Part shown: positions 8,474 through 17,599 of the stretch, piece after piece
Layout of the letters: every line of letters begins with the position of its first letter
How positions within the stretch are numbered: position 1 is the first letter of the stretch
NCBI RefSeq assembly: GCF_001426745.1
Contig: NZ_LMFI01000001.1
Coordinates: 472,000-535,999 of the forward strand
DNA: 64,000 nt
Source of the DNA: Nocardioides sp. Root140
GTDB lineage: Bacteria; Actinomycetota; Actinomycetes; Propionibacteriales; Nocardioidaceae
Direction: 5' to 3'
Translations under genes and position numbers: made by a program
The notes under the pieces: model-generated
What the model was told of the DNA's origin: nothing
The model's database searches: none
What the model saw: the letters and a program-made list of their open reading frames with translations, nothing else

Positions 8474-9563
8474 GTTGGGGGAGGCGGAGGACGAGCTCGG
8501 CGGCTTCCTCGACGGTGTCGACGAGGTGCACGTGCGGCTCCATGGGACGACCGGCGGCCAGTGCGCCGAGCAGCGGCCAGGCCGGCACGGTCCTGGTCCA
8601 GTGCTCCACGCCGACCAGCACCATCGGCGCCACGGAGGACTCGTCGGCGTAGTAGTTCTCGCACGCGTCCTGGAAGATCTCCTGCACCGTGCCGCCCGCG
8701 CCGGGCAGGAACACGATCCCGGCATCGCAGACCTGCAGCAGGATCGCCTCACGAGTCGCGTTGCGGAAGTACTTCGCGATGCTGCTGGCGAAGGCGTTCG
8801 GCGGTTCGTGGCCGTAGTGCCAGGTAGGGATGCCCAGCGACGACGTACCGTCCGGGAACTCCTCGAGCACGTCGAAAGCGGCCGCCGCCCACTCGCCGAT
8901 GTCGGGCCGGAAGCCCGGCGCTTCGGCGAGTTTCGTCAACGCTGACTGGAGATCGTCGGTGGTGCGCTTCGCCATCCAGGCACCGAGGTTGGCAGCCTCC
9001 ATCGCGCCGGGGCCGCCGCCGGTGGCGACGGTGCAGTCAGCGGCGAGCAGCTGCCCGAGGTTCGCGGCGTCGGCGTACGCCGGCTCACCGCGCTGCAATG
9101 CGTGACCACCCATCACGCCGACCAGCCGCCGTCCGGTGCGCCAGCTGCCGAGAGCGTTGTCGATGGCGTGGTCGTGCAGGGCCTGGGCCAGCGTCACGTC
9201 GAGGTCAGGCGGCTGCTTCGACCAGGCATAGACGCGCGCGTCCAGGCAGGCGTCGTACGGCGCAGTGTCGTAGAGCTCGGCGGGGGAGTAGAGGGTGCCG
9301 CGGTAGGTGTCGACCGGGACGTCGGGCACCACCGGGAAGACGATCGCCCCGCGGGTGCGTACGTCGTCCTCGTCGCCGGGCGCGAACGTGCAGCCGAGGA
9401 ACAGGGCACCCGCCACGCGGACCCGGTGCAGCTCGTCGCTGCGGCCGGACAGGTCGATCGACTGCAGGTGCCAGCCGGTCATCGACGTGACGCCTCCCGA
9501 CATGCGTCGGTCGAACTCCTCGAGGGTCTCGACCTCGACCACGCGTCCCCGTCGCTTGTGCAT
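8469..9563 (-). CDS. LOG-family Rossmann nucleotide-binding protein
   Basis: A 364-residue protein of the LOG/lysine-decarboxylase-like family (TIGR00730 relatives), cytosolic nucleotide hydrolases that in plants and bacteria can release cytokinins or cleave nucleotides. Visible motifs are VGVMGGHALQRG, the glycine-rich TGGGPGAMEAAN, and PGAGGTVQEI, which matches the family PGGxGTxxE with Ala for the second Gly. It is longer than the usual 180-220 residues because of an N-terminal region of about 140 residues with no family I recognise. The start ATG (9561-9563) has TAGCCT seven bases upstream, so the mRNA is probably leaderless. Substrate is unknown. Confidence 0.82.
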   Translation of the reverse strand: MHKRRGRVVEVETLEEFDRRMSGGVTSMTGWHLQSIDLSGRSDELHRVRVAGALFLGCTFAPGDEDDVRTRGAIVFPVVPDVPVDTYRGTLYSPAELYDTAPYDACLDARVYAWSKQPPDLDVTLAQALHDHAIDNALGSWRTGRRLVGVMGGHALQRGEPAYADAANLGQLLAADCTVATGGGPGAMEAANLGAWMAKRTTDDLQSALTKLAEAPGFRPDIGEWAAAAFDVLEEFPDGTSSLGIPTWHYGHEPPNAFASSIAKYFRNATREAILLQVCDAGIVFLPGAGGTVQEIFQDACENYYADESSVAPMVLVGVEHWTRTVPAWPLLGALAAGRPMEPHVHLVDTVEEAAELVLRLPQP

Positions 9564-9570
9564 GACGCCG

Positions 9571-9576
9571 AGGCTA
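9571..9576 (-). promoter_or_regulatory. Leaderless -10 box before the LOG gene
   Basis: TAGCCT on the minus strand, 7 nt before the ATG at 9563, as expected for actinobacterial leaderless transcripts (TAnnnT, start of transcription at the start codon). Confidence 0.55.
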
Positions 9577-10194
9577 GTGGCTCCAGGAATCCTCGTGCAG
9601 CACCGATTCGAGGGGGGAGCGGTGCCGCCAGCCGAAGCGCTCGAGGTCCGGCACGTCGGGCAGGCCGGCCACGGTGCCCAGACACAGCCATGCGACCGGT
9701 CGGATCTGCTCGGGGAAGCCGACCAGCCCGGAGAGGAACTCCTCGCGGTAGAAGCTCACCCACCCGACGCCGAGCCCCTCGGCGGTTGCGGCCAGCCACA
9801 GGTTCTGGATCGCGAGGCAGACCGAATAGAGGCCGGCGTCCGCGATCGCGTGGCGACCCAGGACGTTGTCGCCACCCCGGGTCGGGTCGTAGCCGACGAC
9901 GACACCCAGCCCCGACTCGCGGATCCCCTCGATCTTGATGCCTCCGAACGTGGACGCACGCTCACCGTCCAGCGAGGCCGCGAAGACCTCACGCTCGGTG
10001 GCGACGTGCTCGTGGAACGCATCCAGCTTCGCCGGGTCGCGCACCAGCACGAAGTCCCACGGCTGGCTCATCCCGACGCTCGGCGCACTGTGCGCAGCGC
10101 TGAGCACCCGGGTCAGCACCTCGTCGTCGAGGGGCTCGCCGGTGAACTCGGCGCGGGTGTCGCGGCGGCGTCGGATGGCGTCGTAGAGATCCAC
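9574..10194 (-). CDS. bluB: BluB-like 5,6-dimethylbenzimidazole synthase / nitroreductase
   Basis: A 206-residue flavoprotein of the nitroreductase fold. BluB breaks down reduced FMN with oxygen to make 5,6-dimethylbenzimidazole, the lower ligand of vitamin B12. Support: the N-terminal YDAIRRRRDTRAEF, PWDFVLVRD, the FGGIKIEGIRESGLGVVVG stretch and the late GVGWVSFY all match BluB proteins, which differ from ordinary nitroreductases in these places. I chose GTG 10194 because the protein then starts exactly at the conserved region and TACGGT lies seven bases upstream; an upstream ATG at 10335 would add 47 unrelated residues. No other cobalamin gene is in the window, so a different nitroreductase role cannot be excluded. 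Confidence 0.8.
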   Translation of the reverse strand: MDLYDAIRRRRDTRAEFTGEPLDDEVLTRVLSAAHSAPSVGMSQPWDFVLVRDPAKLDAFHEHVATEREVFAASLDGERASTFGGIKIEGIRESGLGVVVGYDPTRGGDNVLGRHAIADAGLYSVCLAIQNLWLAATAEGLGVGWVSFYREEFLSGLVGFPEQIRPVAWLCLGTVAGLPDVPDLERFGWRHRSPLESVLHEDSWSH

Positions 10195-10201
10195 GGCGCT
10201 G

Positions 10202-10207
10202 ACCGTA
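10202..10207 (-). promoter_or_regulatory. Leaderless -10 box before bluB
   Basis: TACGGT on the minus strand, 7 nt before the GTG at 10194; it supports that start over the upstream ATG. Confidence 0.55.
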
Positions 10208-10367
10208 CCCGCCCTGCCGCCGGGCGAGGGCTCGTCTCGAAACCACCCGCTGGTCGGCCCGAGCCGCCGCGAGAGCTGCAGTTCGTACGAGGCCCGACTG
10301 CGGACAGGTACGCACTGCAACTCTCGCGAACGCATGAGCGTGCGTGAACGCGAATGCGAATGCCGGC

Positions 10368-11261
10368 TCAGAAGACCTGGGCCAGGAGTTCGCCGAACAG
10401 CTCGTGCTCGTCGACCTCGAGGCCCCGCCGCCGGAACCAGGCACAGACGTTCGCGCAGTCACGCATCAGGAAGTCCATGCCCTGGGCGTTGCCGACGATG
10501 TCGACGGCCTGCGGCAGGTCGATGATCACCAGGCGCTCGCCCGCCGCCAGGATGTTGTACGGCGACAGGTCGCCGTGCGCCACACCGTCGCGAGCCAGCG
10601 CCTCCATCGCCGAGCGCAGTTGTTCGAAGTAGTGCTCCAGCAGGTCGGGAGCCGGCCGGGTCTGGGCCAGCCGCGGCGCGGGGGAGTCGTCGACGGAGAT
10701 GAACTCCATCAGGATCTCCGTGCCGTCGATCTGCACCGGGTAGGGGACCGGCACCCCGGCCTCCCAGAACCGTTTCAGCGCGGTCCACTCGGAGTTGGCC
10801 CACTGCCCGGAGGCGACCTCGCGTCCGAACGTCGACTTGGCCTTGATCGCGCGGGCGTCACGTGAGCGCCGGGTCGACCAGCCCTCCGTGTAGGCGCCGC
10901 TGCGGTGGAACGCCGCGTGCTCGCGGGACTTGTAGCGCTTGGCAGCCATCACCACGGATTCGCCGCCCGGGACGCCGCGCTCGACCAGGAAGACCTCCGC
11001 CTCCTTGCCTGTCTTGAGGATGCCGAGCTCGGTGTCGATGGCGCCCTGAGACGTCACCACCCAGTCGGGGCGGGGCTTGGGTCCGCGGCACAGCGGCTCG
11101 ACGGAGAGCCACGTCGACCAACGCTGGTTCGCGTCGTCGGGCTCGTCGAGCTGCTCGAACTCGAAGACGAAGGTGGAATCTATGCCGTCGAGACGGTTGT
11201 CGTGCGGTGTGCTGTCGTGCGATGCGGGGTCAGAGTGGGGTCCCGCGAAGTCGTGCATCAT
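10368..11261 (-). CDS. RIO-type serine/threonine kinase
   Basis: A 297-residue RIO1-family atypical kinase. The N-terminal half has EVFLVERG...VVMAAKRYK, the nucleotide-binding lysine region; the catalytic loop is HGDLSPYNIL and the metal-binding motif is VIIDLPQAVD, both diagnostic for RIO kinases. Bacterial RIO proteins are poorly characterised; archaeal and eukaryotic ones act in ribosome maturation. The ATG at 11261 is preferred, with GGAG eight bases upstream; a longer frame reaches 11339. The acidic, His/Asp-rich first 60 residues are not part of the kinase domain. It is divergent from the downstream gene at 11430. Confidence 0.88.
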   Translation of the reverse strand: MMHDFAGPHSDPASHDSTPHDNRLDGIDSTFVFEFEQLDEPDDANQRWSTWLSVEPLCRGPKPRPDWVVTSQGAIDTELGILKTGKEAEVFLVERGVPGGESVVMAAKRYKSREHAAFHRSGAYTEGWSTRRSRDARAIKAKSTFGREVASGQWANSEWTALKRFWEAGVPVPYPVQIDGTEILMEFISVDDSPAPRLAQTRPAPDLLEHYFEQLRSAMEALARDGVAHGDLSPYNILAAGERLVIIDLPQAVDIVGNAQGMDFLMRDCANVCAWFRRRGLEVDEHELFGELLAQVF

Positions 11262-11429
11262 CAGGTGTGCTCCAGAAGTGAGAGAAAAGGTCTGTGGGCA
11301 GACCGAAGACATCGATCGACATGTCACGGCTCCTCTCAACGGGCACGGCCTGACGCCGTACGCTTCGGCTAGAACGTTCCCGCACGGGTCCGGTCGTTCG
11401 CAACCGGTTTTCTTTTCGAGGAGTACGAC

Positions 11430-12044
11430 GTGGAGCTGGTGTGGTTCAAGACGCCCACCGACGGCGATGAGGGCACCCTGAACCTCGCCTACAACGCGGT
11501 CGACGTGCGGGTGATCCGCGGCGGAGCGGCCGACCCGGCCGTCTCAGGGGAGACCTCCCTCGACTTCGCCGGTCTGCTCGAGCAGTCCGGTGCGCTGGCG
11601 GGGGCGATGCGCGGGCTCGGCGTGGAACCCGGCCAGCACGTCGGTGTGCTCCTCGCCGACCCGCTGCGCGAGCTGCTGGTGCTGTTGGCGTCCGCCCGCC
11701 TCGGCGCCACCTGCGTCGTGCTCGACGACGGGCGCGTGGACGAGTTCGCGCCCCACCTCGTGGTCACCGACACCGCGCTGCACCCTGGCGAACACGCCCC
11801 GGCGGCGGCGATCCTCTCCGGCATCGAGCCCTCTGACGAGACCCGCGAGGTCGCCTGGGACATCGCGGTCAAGGCCGGCCGCACGGATCCGGCGGGCTGC
11901 GAGCCCGTCGCACCGAGCTCGATCGCGTTCGTGCTCGACGAGCCGGTCCCGATCGCGAGCGCCCTGACGGACCCGAGCCGGTTCGGCACCGCGCTCGCCG
12001 CCCTCGTCTCGGGGCGACCGGTGTCACTCGGCGCCGCATCGTGA
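11430..12044 (+). CDS. N-terminal-only adenylate-forming enzyme-like protein
   Basis: A 204-residue protein that resembles only the first part of acyl-/acetyl-CoA synthetases: the opening WFKTP...GTLNLAYNAVD matches the N-terminus of acetyl/propionyl-CoA synthetases, and LDFAGLLEQSGALAGAMRGL plus VGVLLADPLRELLVLLASAR and LGATCVVL match the usual A-domain core. The catalytic P-loop (TSGTTGxPKG) and everything after it are absent; a real enzyme has 500-650 residues. The start is GTG 11430, after GAGGAGTAC. Its stop overlaps the start of the M1 peptidase (GTGA), so the two are translated together. It may be a degenerate enzyme used as a binding module or a decayed remnant; the intact frame and tight coupling favour a retained function, but this is inference. 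Confidence 0.7.
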   Translation: MELVWFKTPTDGDEGTLNLAYNAVDVRVIRGGAADPAVSGETSLDFAGLLEQSGALAGAMRGLGVEPGQHVGVLLADPLRELLVLLASARLGATCVVLDDGRVDEFAPHLVVTDTALHPGEHAPAAAILSGIEPSDETREVAWDIAVKAGRTDPAGCEPVAPSSIAFVLDEPVPIASALTDPSRFGTALAALVSGRPVSLGAAS

Positions 12045-13522
12045 AGCGGTACGTCGTGACGCCGCGCGTCGTGAAGCCGCGCGGGAAACGTCGCGCTGCG
12101 AAGCCCCGCAGCATCAAGCGAGCAGCCGCAGCCGCAGTCGCGCTGGGCTGCCTGATCGGTGGCACGACGGCCGCGACGGCCGGCAGCCAGGCACCGACCC
12201 CGGGGTCGGCGGGTATGGGCGACTCCTACTTCCCGCAGTACGGCAACGGCGGCTACGACGTGGGGCACTACGACGTGCGCAACCGGGTCGAGCTCGACAC
12301 CGGCCGGCTGGTCGGCGTGACCGCCTTCCGGGCCGTCGCCGGCCAGTCGCTGAGCCGGTTCAACGTCGACCTCGTGCTTCCGGTGCGAGCCGTGTCGGTG
12401 AACGGCCACCGGGCCGCGTTCAGCCGGACGAACCGCCACGAGGTGCAGATCAGGCCTCGCACACCGATTGCGGACGACGCGTCGTTCGTCGTACGCGTCG
12501 CCTATGCGGGAAGGCCCGGCGCCATCTCGTGGGGCGGCGAGCGACCCTGGCAGGGCAACCGCCGCGAGGTCGTGGCGATGGGACAACCCCAGATGGCGGC
12601 GTGGTGGTTCGCCGCCAACGACCACCCGCGCGACAAGGCCGTCCTCGACGTGCGCATCACCGTCGAGCGTGGCCTGCAGGCGATCTCCAACGGAAAGCTC
12701 AAGGCAATCACCCGCGGCACGAGGTGGACCGTGTGGCACTGGCGGGCCGACGAGCCGATGGCGCCGTACCTCGCGTTCTTCGCAGCTGGCCGCTACACGA
12801 TCGAGCGGGGCCGGACCGCGGACGGACTGCCCTGGCTCAACGCGGTCTCCAAGGAGCTGGACCCCTACTCACGCACCGAGTCGACCGCCCTCATGCGCCA
12901 GACGCCCAGGGTGATCGCCTGGCTCGAGGGCTGGCTCGGCCCCTACCCGTTCTCGACCACCGGCGGGCTCACCACGTCGCTCGACGCCGGCTTCGCGTTG
13001 GAGAACCAGACCCGCCCGACCTACCCGTCCGTCGGCGGCAGGGAGTCGACGTGGCTCGTGGTCCACGAGCTGGCGCACCAGTGGTTCGGTGACCGTGTCA
13101 GCGTCGACAACTGGCGCGACATCTGGCTCAACGAGGGCCCGGCGACCTACCTGGAGACGCTCTGGTCCGGCAACGGTGGCGAGGCGACCCCACAGGCGTG
13201 GTTGCTCAGCACCTGGGAGTCGATCCCCGCCAACTCGGACTTCTGGAAGCTGAAGATCGGCGACCCGGGGCCGGGCCGCCTCTTCGACGGACCGATCTAC
13301 GACCGCGGCGCGATGACGATGCAGGCGCTGCGCCACCGCATCGGCGACAACGGCTTCAAGGCACTGCTGCGCGCCTGGGTGCGAGGCCCGGCGAACGGCT
13401 CCACCGCAGACTTCACCGCACTGGCCGAGTCGGTCAGCGGCGAGGACCTCGACGCGTTCTTCGACGCCTGGCTGTTCACCGGCTCACGCCCCGCCCGTAC
13501 GGCGGACAACGGGCTGGCCTGA
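12041..13522 (+). CDS. Secreted M1-family zinc aminopeptidase
   Basis: A 493-residue gluzincin peptidase. The zinc motif HELAHQWFGD (H342, E343, H346) is followed 18 residues later by WLNEG (E365), the full HExxHx18E signature of family M1; the exopeptidase sequence ahead of it is LENQTRPTYP rather than the classical GAMEN, so true aminopeptidase specificity is uncertain. The N-terminus is very basic (KRYVVTPRVVKPRGKRR) followed by a hydrophobic stretch AAAAAVALGCLIGGTTAATA with signal-peptide character, so it is probably exported. The GTG start overlaps the stop of the upstream fragment gene. At 493 residues it lacks the large C-terminal domain of aminopeptidase N, as do many actinobacterial M1 proteins. 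Confidence 0.9.
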   Translation: MKRYVVTPRVVKPRGKRRAAKPRSIKRAAAAAVALGCLIGGTTAATAGSQAPTPGSAGMGDSYFPQYGNGGYDVGHYDVRNRVELDTGRLVGVTAFRAVAGQSLSRFNVDLVLPVRAVSVNGHRAAFSRTNRHEVQIRPRTPIADDASFVVRVAYAGRPGAISWGGERPWQGNRREVVAMGQPQMAAWWFAANDHPRDKAVLDVRITVERGLQAISNGKLKAITRGTRWTVWHWRADEPMAPYLAFFAAGRYTIERGRTADGLPWLNAVSKELDPYSRTESTALMRQTPRVIAWLEGWLGPYPFSTTGGLTTSLDAGFALENQTRPTYPSVGGRESTWLVVHELAHQWFGDRVSVDNWRDIWLNEGPATYLETLWSGNGGEATPQAWLLSTWESIPANSDFWKLKIGDPGPGRLFDGPIYDRGAMTMQALRHRIGDNGFKALLRAWVRGPANGSTADFTALAESVSGEDLDAFFDAWLFTGSRPARTADNGLA

Positions 13523-13553
13523 GCGCGTCCCGGCAACCTGAAAGACTGGCCGG

Positions 13554-14645
13554 GTGACTTCACCTCGCGACATCGTCGTCCTCGGCTCGACCGGTTCCAT
13601 CGGCACGCAGGCCCTCGAGCTGGTGCGGGCCAACCCCGACCGCTTCCGGGTGGTCGGGCTGACCGCCGGTGGTTCCCACGAGGAGCTGTTCGACGCGCAG
13701 GTGCGTGAGTTCGCGCCGGCGTACTCCGGGCTGGGGGAGGACGCCTCGACCGAGGCCGCCGGGCTCGAGTGCGACGTCGTGCTCAACGGCATCACCGGTG
13801 CCGTGGGGTTGCGCCCCACGCTGGCCGCGCTCGACGCGGGCAACACCCTCGCGCTGGCCAACAAGGAGTCGCTGATCATCGGCGGCCCGCTGGTCACCTC
13901 GCGTGCGCGGCCCGGCCAGATCGTGCCCGTGGACAGCGAGCATGCGGCTGTTGCCCAGTGCCTGCGCGGCGGCAGCCCCGACGAGGTACGCCGACTCGTG
14001 CTCACCGCCAGCGGTGGGCCGTTCCGCGGCCGCACCCGTGAGGAGCTGGCCGGGGTGACCCGCGAGGAGGCGCTGAACCACCCGACCTGGTCGATGGGCC
14101 CGGTGATCACCGTGAACTCGGCGACCCTGGTCAACAAGGGACTCGAGGTGATCGAGGCGCACCTGCTCTTCGGCATCGACTTCGACCACATCGAGGTCGT
14201 GGTGCACCCGACGTCGGTGGTGCACTCGATGGTCGAGTTCCACGACGGCTCGACGCTGGTGCAGGCCAGCCCACCGACCATGATGATCCCGATCGCGCTC
14301 GGCCTGAACTGGCCGAACCGGGTGCCCGACGCCGCACCGCCGGTCGACTGGACCAAGGCGGAGACCTGGGAGTTCTTCCCGCTCGACCACGAGGCGTTCC
14401 CCGCCGTGGGCCTGGCCAGCGAGGCCGGACGCCGTGGCGGTACGGCGCCCGCGGTCTACAACGCGGCCAACGAGGTGTGCGTCGACGCGTTCCTGGCCGG
14501 TGACCTGCCGTTCGTCGAGATCGTCGACACCGTGGCCGCCGTACTCGCCTCCTACGAGCAGCCGCAGATCGCCGAGCTCACCGTGGACGACGTGCTGGCC
14601 GCAGACGGGTGGGCCCGCGAGCAGGCCCGCGCGACCCTGCGCTGA
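13554..14645 (+). CDS. dxr: 1-deoxy-D-xylulose-5-phosphate reductoisomerase
   Basis: A 363-residue enzyme that converts DXP to MEP with NADPH, the committed step of the non-mevalonate isoprenoid pathway in the cytoplasm. Visible motifs: NADPH loop [24 protein letters not shown], the substrate and metal site [22 protein letters not shown], and [20 protein letters not shown]. The length is slightly below the usual 380-400. The GTG start places the Rossmann motif at residue 8, as in relatives. It is followed by a site-2 protease and ispG, the conserved actinobacterial dxr-rip1-ispG order, interrupted here by a minus-strand deacetylase gene. Confidence 0.96.
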   Translation: MTSPRDIVVLGSTGSIGTQALELVRANPDRFRVVGLTAGGSHEELFDAQVREFAPAYSGLGEDASTEAAGLECDVVLNGITGAVGLRPTLAALDAGNTLALANKESLIIGGPLVTSRARPGQIVPVDSEHAAVAQCLRGGSPDEVRRLVLTASGGPFRGRTREELAGVTREEALNHPTWSMGPVITVNSATLVNKGLEVIEAHLLFGIDFDHIEVVVHPTSVVHSMVEFHDGSTLVQASPPTMMIPIALGLNWPNRVPDAAPPVDWTKAETWEFFPLDHEAFPAVGLASEAGRRGGTAPAVYNAANEVCVDAFLAGDLPFVEIVDTVAAVLASYEQPQIAELTVDDVLAADGWAREQARATLR

Positions 14646-14663
14646 CGCATCACGGGCCGAGGC

Positions 14664-16040
14664 CTACGGGGTGGGCGGAGGTCGAATCGTGACCGTGGCC
14701 GGTGTCGCGACCACCCGTGCGTTGACCGCCGAGGTGATCTCGACGGTGAAGGTCTCCTCCGGCTCGTCGAGCAGGTCGGCCAGCACCTCGACACGGAAGA
14801 ACGCGCGAACCGTCCCGGCGGGCACCACCGCCGACGCCACCCTGGGGGTGAAGTCACCGGCTCGTGCTGTTCCCGGTCGGGTGCGCAGGGTCGCCCGGAC
14901 GCGGCGTCCGCTGGGCCGGCCGAGCTCGACGACCACGTCCGCGGGCGTCGTACCGGTGGCCGGCTCGGTCACCACGAGGTTCCGGACCCGCACACCCGGC
15001 GGGGCGTCGTCGTCCACGATCACCACCCGGCGTGACGAGGTGCCGACTCTCAGGCCGACGGGTGCGGACAGCCGGACGGAGAAGGCCTCGTTCCTCTCGT
15101 CCAGGGTGTCCTGGTGGGTCCGGACCAGCACCGTGCGGGTCGTGGTGCCGATCGGGAACCGCACACGCAGGCTGCGGCCGGTGAAGTCGGCTGCCCCGGC
15201 TCCAGCCGCGCGGGTGTCGAGTCGCACGCTCACCGGACGGGACGTCGGTTGGTCGAGCCTGAGCCGGACCCGGGCCACGTCGCCCTCCCGCACCGTCGTC
15301 GACGCGATCGTGAGGCGCGGGACCGGCGGGGTGGGTCGGCCGTCAGCGCCCAGGACGGCGAAGCAGTAGCCGAGTCGGCGGGCCCTCTGGATGATCGACG
15401 GCACCGCGCTCACCGAGCTCGGCGAGTTCGTGACGCCGTCGTGCTGGAGAACGATGTTGCTGCGGTGCGGACGCAGGCCCGAGATCACCGCGTTGGCGAT
15501 GGCGGTGGCGGTGCGGTCCTCCCAGTCCTCCGGGTCGACGTCCCACAGCACCGGCACGAAGCCGGTGCGGGTGATCGCCGCGGTCACCCGCGCGTTGATT
15601 CCGCCGTACGGCGGCCGCATCAGCTTGCCGGGCACGACCCCGGCGCGACGGAGCGCGCGGTCGGTGGCGAGCAGGGTGTCGCGGATCTGCGAGTCGGTCT
15701 GCGTGGTCATCAGGGTGTGGTGCCAGCTGTGGTTGGCAACGACGTGACCTCCCTGCGCCACCTTGCGGGCGGTCGCCGGGGCCGACGCCACCCGCTCGCC
15801 GACCATGAAGAACGTCGCCCGGACCCGGCGCTCCTCGAGGATGCCGAGCAGCCGCGGCGTCACGTTCGAGGAGGGGCCGTCGTCGAAGGTGAGGGCAACC
15901 AGGCCGGCCGAGCAGCGCGCGGGCGTGGCGGCGGCGGACGAGGCCACGGCGTACGACGGCGACGGGCCGGTCGACAACGCCGCCACCAGCACCGCAGGCC
16001 CCCAAAGGCGTGCTCCCCACATGACCCGAGCATGCGGCAC
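14664..16040 (-). CDS. Secreted polysaccharide deacetylase with two Calx-beta repeats
   Basis: A 458-residue exported protein. After a signal-peptide-like N-terminus (LWGPAVLVAALSTGPSPSYA) comes a NodB polysaccharide deacetylase domain with TFDDGP (D53, D54), the metal-binding NHSWHH, RPPYGG and LQHDG motifs, all intact. It probably removes acetyl groups from cell-wall or exopolysaccharide sugars. The second half holds two Calx-beta-type repeats, each ending in DEPEETF- or DERNEAF-like acidic motifs (about residues 230-340 and 345-455), likely calcium-binding adhesion modules. The fusion of a NodB enzyme with Calx-beta repeats is uncommon. Start is ATG 16040, or the ATG six codons later. It lies on the opposite strand between dxr and the site-2 protease. 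Confidence 0.87.
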   Translation of the reverse strand: MPHARVMWGARLWGPAVLVAALSTGPSPSYAVASSAAATPARCSAGLVALTFDDGPSSNVTPRLLGILEERRVRATFFMVGERVASAPATARKVAQGGHVVANHSWHHTLMTTQTDSQIRDTLLATDRALRRAGVVPGKLMRPPYGGINARVTAAITRTGFVPVLWDVDPEDWEDRTATAIANAVISGLRPHRSNIVLQHDGVTNSPSSVSAVPSIIQRARRLGYCFAVLGADGRPTPPVPRLTIASTTVREGDVARVRLRLDQPTSRPVSVRLDTRAAGAGAADFTGRSLRVRFPIGTTTRTVLVRTHQDTLDERNEAFSVRLSAPVGLRVGTSSRRVVIVDDDAPPGVRVRNLVVTEPATGTTPADVVVELGRPSGRRVRATLRTRPGTARAGDFTPRVASAVVPAGTVRAFFRVEVLADLLDEPEETFTVEITSAVNARVVATPATVTIRPPPTP

Positions 16041-16141
16041 GGCGCCGCGTCGCGCAGAGAGATCGCGAAAGTCGTGCCGGGCTGGACCGAGGACGTACCG
16101 TTGACTCGTACTCGTGTGCCTTCGAAGGGACCCCCAGCGGC

Positions 16142-17488
16142 ATGACCGTGCTCTACTACACGCTCGGCGTGGTGATCTTCGTGGTCGCCATCCTGGTCTC
16201 GATCGCGCTCCACGAGCTCGGCCACATGGTGTGGGCCAAGAGGTTCGGCGGCAAGGTCACGCAGTACTTCGTCGGCTTCGGCAACACGATCTGGTCGAAG
16301 AAGGTCGGCGAGACCGAATACGGCATCAAGGCGATCCCGCTCGGCGGCTACGTGAAGATCGTCGGCATGCTGCCGCCCGAGAAGGACGCGGTGCGCGAGA
16401 CGATCATCGACGAGGACGGCAACGAGGTCGAGCGGCTCCGCCAGTCCAACACCGGCATGTTCACCCAGCTGATCAGCGACGCGCGGGCGGCCGAGTGGGA
16501 GCTGGTCAAGGCCGAGGACTCCGACCGGCTCTTCTACAAGATGTCGTGGTGGAAGAAGGTCATCGTGATGGCCGCCGGCCCGGCGGTGAACATCGCCATC
16601 GCGTTCGTCATCTTCGGTGGCGTGTTCGCGACGTACGGCAACCTCGGTGACCCGCACACGACGCCGGAGGTGTCCGGTGTGCAGCCCTGTGTCGTGCCGA
16701 TCGCGGAGAAGAACCGTGAGTGCACGGCGGCGGACCCGGAGAGCCCCGCGCAGAAGGCCGGGCTCCAGAAGGGCGACCGGATCCTCAGCTTCAACGGTGT
16801 CGAGATCGGCGACGACTGGGCGAAGCTGTCCGACCTGATCCGCGACAACGGCGACGGGCGGGCGGTGATGGTGGTGCAGCGCGGCGACGTGCAGAAGGAG
16901 CTCACCACGAACACCGTCGTGACCGATCGCCCGACCTCAACCACCGACCAGACCCTGACCGCGGTCGGCTTCCTCGGCTTCGTGCCGACGGCCGAGCCGA
17001 CCACCGGCGGGCTGGTCTACACGGTCGACACGATGGGCACGATGACCGTCGACACCGCCAAGGCCCTGGCCCACCTGCCGGCCAAGGTGTGGGGAGTCGG
17101 CAAGGCGATCGTCGGGGTCGAGGAGCGTGACCCCGAGGGGCCGATGAGCCTGGTCGGCGGCGGCCGGATCGCGGGAGAGACTGCGGCCCACGACGCCTTC
17201 CCGGTCAAGGAGAAGCTGGTGATGCTGCTGATGCTCATCGCCGGGTTCAACTTCTTCATCGGCATGTTCAACTTCGTGCCGCTGCTGCCGCTGGACGGCG
17301 GGCACATCGCCGGTGCGCTCTATGAAGGGATACGCCGCGGGTTCGCGAAGGTGTTCAAGCGCCCCGATCCCGGGTACGTCGACGTGGCGAGACTGCTGCC
17401 GATCGCCTACGTGGTGGCCGGCGCCTTCCTCCTCATGAGCCTCGTCCTGATCGTCGGCGACGTGGTGGTCCCCATCCACCTCACCTGA
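16142..17488 (+). CDS. Site-2 metalloprotease (Rip1/RseP family)
   Basis: A 448-residue intramembrane zinc protease. The zinc motif HELGH (H24, E25, H28) lies in the first transmembrane helix, a PDZ domain covers about residues 190-275 (SPAQKAGLQKGDRILSFNG), and LPLDGGHIAG (D385) in a later helix provides the third ligand. Such proteases cut membrane anti-sigma factors and release extracytoplasmic sigma factors. An inserted acidic loop between the first helix and the PDZ domain is usual in actinobacteria. GAAGGGA precedes the ATG. It sits between dxr and ispG as in mycobacteria and streptomycetes. Confidence 0.94.
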   Translation: MTVLYYTLGVVIFVVAILVSIALHELGHMVWAKRFGGKVTQYFVGFGNTIWSKKVGETEYGIKAIPLGGYVKIVGMLPPEKDAVRETIIDEDGNEVERLRQSNTGMFTQLISDARAAEWELVKAEDSDRLFYKMSWWKKVIVMAAGPAVNIAIAFVIFGGVFATYGNLGDPHTTPEVSGVQPCVVPIAEKNRECTAADPESPAQKAGLQKGDRILSFNGVEIGDDWAKLSDLIRDNGDGRAVMVVQRGDVQKELTTNTVVTDRPTSTTDQTLTAVGFLGFVPTAEPTTGGLVYTVDTMGTMTVDTAKALAHLPAKVWGVGKAIVGVEERDPEGPMSLVGGGRIAGETAAHDAFPVKEKLVMLLMLIAGFNFFIGMFNFVPLLPLDGGHIAGALYEGIRRGFAKVFKRPDPGYVDVARLLPIAYVVAGAFLLMSLVLIVGDVVVPIHLT

Positions 17489-17499
17489 CCGTCGGGCCA

Positions 17500-17580
17500 G
17501 ACGTTGTTCAGGACGTCCTGCGAGGTGGTTGCCGCGGCGACCGGAACGCAGGACGTTGTTCAGGACGTCCTGCGAAGTGG
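17500..17580. repeat. Direct repeat with nested palindrome between the site-2 protease and ispG
   Basis: A 29-bp direct repeat (17500-17528 and 17552-17580, one mismatch, 52-bp spacing) contains the perfect 12-bp palindrome CAGGACGTCCTG (17509-17520, 17561-17572). In the second copy GCAGGACGT and ACGTCCTGC form a hairpin of 9 bp with an 8-nt loop. It could be the terminator of the protease gene or a pair of binding sites for an ispG regulator. Confidence 0.85.
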
Positions 17581-17599
17581 CCGCCCGACACGACGTACG

